DNA of 64,000 nt, taken from NCBI GenBank assembly GCA_020634495.1, contig JACKBR010000026.1, positions 9,415-73,414 of the forward strand. The letters are read 5' to 3'. This document shows, in pieces, positions 62,010-64,000 of this stretch; the first letter of the stretch is position 1; each line of letters opens with the position of its first letter. The position numbers and the translations under genes were made by a program. Below the pieces are notes generated by a model that did not search any database, was not told the origin of the DNA, and worked only from the letters and a program-made list of their open reading frames with translations. This stretch comes from Ardenticatenaceae bacterium. GTDB taxonomy: Bacteria; Chloroflexota; Anaerolineae; Promineifilales; Promineifilaceae.

Positions 62010-64000
62010 TTATTCGTTCTTGATTGCCGCAATAATGTTTACCTGGCTGGCGCGCACCGCCGGATACCAGGCCGCCAGCAGCGCCACCAGGTAAGCCAGG
62101 AAAAAGCTGTAAATCATCGGCACCAGAGGCACTTGTGAGGTCAGCACAAAGCCGCCAATCGAGCGCAAGCCGATGATGAACACATCTGAGAGCACCGCGC
62201 CAAAACCCACGCCAAAAATTGCGCCGATAAAGCCCATTGTGGTCGCTTCAGCCAAAATCATGCGGCGCACCTGCTTGCGACTCATTCCCAGGCTGCGCAA
62301 GCCGCCCAGCTCGCGGGTGCGCTCCAACACGTTCATGAGCATGGTGTTGATGACGCCCAAGGCGGCCACCACCAGGCCAATCAGCCCCAGCACATCAAAC
62401 AGGCTAAATGCTTCTGCGCTCAGCGTGCGGATTTTTTCTTCAAATGCTTCTTTGCCTTCTACCGATAAATTTTGCCCGCGCCCAAGCTGATTTTCGATGG
62501 TGTCGGATACGGCCGTTAACGCCACCCCCTCCGCCAAACTAACCGAAAAGCTGCTGATGTCGTTCACCCCAAAATAACGCTGCAAATCCGCCATCGACCC
62601 CGTCACCGAAGGTGTCTCTCCCGCGCCAAAATCCATCACAATAGACACAATCTCAAACTCACGCCGCCCCCGCCGCGTCTCCATGATAACCGTTTCACCG
62701 ATGGCCAGTCCAAATTTATTGGCCACATCCGCCCCGACGTAAACGGCTCCTCCTTGGGCCAGGCGGGTCATCAACTCCGGCACGGCCAGACCCTCTTGAA
62801 TGCGCAAATCACGCACGGTCTGGTAAGTTTCTGGATCGATGGCCACAAACAGGGCAAACTCATCCTCCCCAGAATTGGTTAACATGCGGGAAGCGACGAT
62901 GCGGGTGGAAGTTACGGCCGTTACCTCCGGCAGGGCCAACAAACGCGCTTCCAAATCAGGCTGCATGGGCAGCGGCGAGCGCACAAAGAGGTCGCCCCCC
63001 AGGGCGCTGTCCATCCAATCCTCAATATCCTGCTCAAAGCTGTTGGTAAGCCCATTAATGCCCACCACCATGCTAATGCCCACCATCAGCGCCGCTACGG
63101 TGAGGGCCGTGCGCCCCCGTGAACGGCTGATGTTGCTGCTGCCCAATCGCCCCTCATTGCCAAAGATGAAGAGGGTGAACGGCCGTATCACCCATTCCAA
63201 ACTGTTGGCAAACACCGGAATACACAAGGTGGCCCCCAACAGCAAAATAAAGATGGTGACACTGCCAATGTAAAAGGCCACCGACTGGCGAAACGGCACA
63301 TAATAAAGGACCAAAATCGCCGCTACCACGGTTAATGGCCCAAATTTGAGACCCATCGTCAGCCAGCGACGTTCATCCGTGTTGCCCTGAACCCGCAGCG
63401 CTTGCAGGGGCGAGATGCGAGCCGCCTGCAAGGCGGGCACAGCCGCAGCCACCATGGTCACAATCACACCAACCACCACCGACGTCAACATGCTTTGCGG
63501 CGTTGAAGAGACCTCGCTAATGGTTTGCCCGGCAAAGTTGCCCATGGAAATAACCAGGCCCCGGGCCAGCAGCAGGCCAAAACCCACGCCAGCTACCGAA
63601 CCAACCACGCCCAGCAGCAGCGCTTCTGTAAGCACAATTTTGATCACCTGGCGCTGGGTGGTGCCCACGGCCCGCAGCATACCAATCTCACGAGTTCGTT
63701 CCACCACCGTCATGGCAAACGCATTGTAAATGAGAAAGGAGCCGACAAAGAGGCTGACAACGCTGAAAAAATTGAGTCCCTGCTGGTAGCTGGAGAGGCT
63801 GTCGGTCACCAACTCCCCTCTGGAAGCGGGGCGCTTGACGCTAAACTCTGGCCCCAGCCGGGCGGCCAGTTCATCCCGAAACCTGTCTAATTCGGCCGTG
63901 CTGCTGCTAATCGTATCATCAACTATCAGCTCAATCTGGCCGATTTTGCCCGATTGCCCAAAAAGGTCTTGCACGACGGGAACGGCCGTAATCCCCAGCA
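62010..64000 (-). CDS. MacB/FtsX-type ABC permease (partial, N-terminus outside window)
   Basis: At least 662 residues are present; the frame stays open to the window edge, so the N-terminus is missing. The visible part has a periplasmic core end, a first FtsX domain (FFSVVSLFVGSFLIYNAFAMTVVERTREIGMLRAVGTTQRQVIKIVL), a linker with two more helices, a second MacB-like core (DLFVRSPLPMQPDLEARLLALPEVTAVTS) and a second FtsX domain (LGVINTMLMNVLERTRELGGLRSLGMSRKQVRRMILAEA). This is the two-FtsX layout of LolCDE/MacB-related exporters of lipoproteins or peptides. The ATPase gene is expected further along the - strand, outside the window. Confidence 0.9.
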   Translation of the reverse strand, partial: LGITAVPVVQDLFGQSGKIGQIELIVDDTISSSTAELDRFRDELAARLGPEFSVKRPASRGELVTDSLSSYQQGLNFFSVVSLFVGSFLIYNAFAMTVVERTREIGMLRAVGTTQRQVIKIVLTEALLLGVVGSVAGVGFGLLLARGLVISMGNFAGQTISEVSSTPQSMLTSVVVGVIVTMVAAAVPALQAARISPLQALRVQGNTDERRWLTMGLKFGPLTVVAAILVLYYVPFRQSVAFYIGSVTIFILLLGATLCIPVFANSLEWVIRPFTLFIFGNEGRLGSSNISRSRGRTALTVAALMVGISMVVGINGLTNSFEQDIEDWMDSALGGDLFVRSPLPMQPDLEARLLALPEVTAVTSTRIVASRMLTNSGEDEFALFVAIDPETYQTVRDLRIQEGLAVPELMTRLAQGGAVYVGADVANKFGLAIGETVIMETRRGRREFEIVSIVMDFGAGETPSVTGSMADLQRYFGVNDISSFSVSLAEGVALTAVSDTIENQLGRGQNLSVEGKEAFEEKIRTLSAEAFSLFDVLGLIGLVVAALGVINTMLMNVLERTRELGGLRSLGMSRKQVRRMILAEATTMGFIGAIFGVGFGAVLSDVFIIGLRSIGGFVLTSQVPLVPMIYSFFLAYLVALLAAWYPAVRASQVNIIAAIKNE

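Overview
The window looks like a chromosomal segment of a Chloroflexota bacterium, probably of the Anaerolineae/Ardenticatenia/Promineifilales kind. This is inferred from the gene set (GldF/GldG-type ABC genes, UMF1 transporter, PepF, M32 carboxypeptidase, DUF4388 protein next to a small GTPase), Thr/Pro-rich linkers after lipoprotein or membrane anchors, many intergenic hairpin repeats and large soluble GAF-rich kinases. No rRNA, CRISPR array, integrase, transposase or phage gene was seen. The palindrome ACGGCCGT is scattered through genes and gaps at a density far above chance.

Region 1 (0.3-10.1 kb, all + strand) is the standout. It encodes a bacterial ubiquitin-like conjugation pathway: a dynamin-like GTPase, an unrecognised protein with a C-terminal beta-sandwich, an E1-like activating enzyme with a UBA3-like catalytic Cys and a C-terminal zinc ribbon, a YukD/EsaB-like ubiquitin fold protein ending in one exposed Gly, an E2 with an intact HPN motif and catalytic Cys, two JAB/JAMM peptidases (one membrane-anchored with an outer beta-sandwich) and two RING-like proteins (one membrane-anchored). 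Together these could activate, transfer and remove a small protein tag at the membrane. The target is unknown.

Region 2 (10.2-24.2 kb) is mostly housekeeping: CPD photolyase, M32 carboxypeptidase, a 4-TM protein, two CNNM/CorC-type transporters behind a long structured leader, ruvB with a DUF2905 partner, upp with a WecA/TagO-like transferase, a lipoprotein esterase, a family 5 solute-binding protein and secG.

Region 3 (24.5-45.9 kb) holds a GldA/F/G-type ABC cluster whose ATPase gene carries many frameshifts, a GAF histidine kinase, pepF, a UMF1 transporter, an acyl-CoA ligase, a flavin split-barrel protein, an OsmC-like gene whose active-site codon is an in-frame TGA followed by a good bacterial SECIS hairpin (a likely selenoprotein), cutC, a class III aminotransferase with pruA, a histidine phosphatase, two tandem C39-like/TPR proteins, a universal stress protein and tilS. 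A tRNA-Leu(UAA) follows.

Region 4 (46.1-58.0 kb) is a + strand signalling and lipid-like cluster behind a strong promoter: DUF4388 protein, MglA/Arf-like GTPase, alpha/beta hydrolase, V4R protein, left-handed beta-helix protein, acyl-ACP-reductase-like enzyme, response regulator, 1203-residue GAF kinase, a second receiver and a second hydrolase paralogue that has lost its nucleophile Ser. Region 5 (58.2-64 kb) has an M23/SH3x4/glycosidase fusion, a zinc-ribbon membrane protein, a fumarylacetoacetate-hydrolase-family enzyme and a MacB/FtsX-type permease cut by the window edge.
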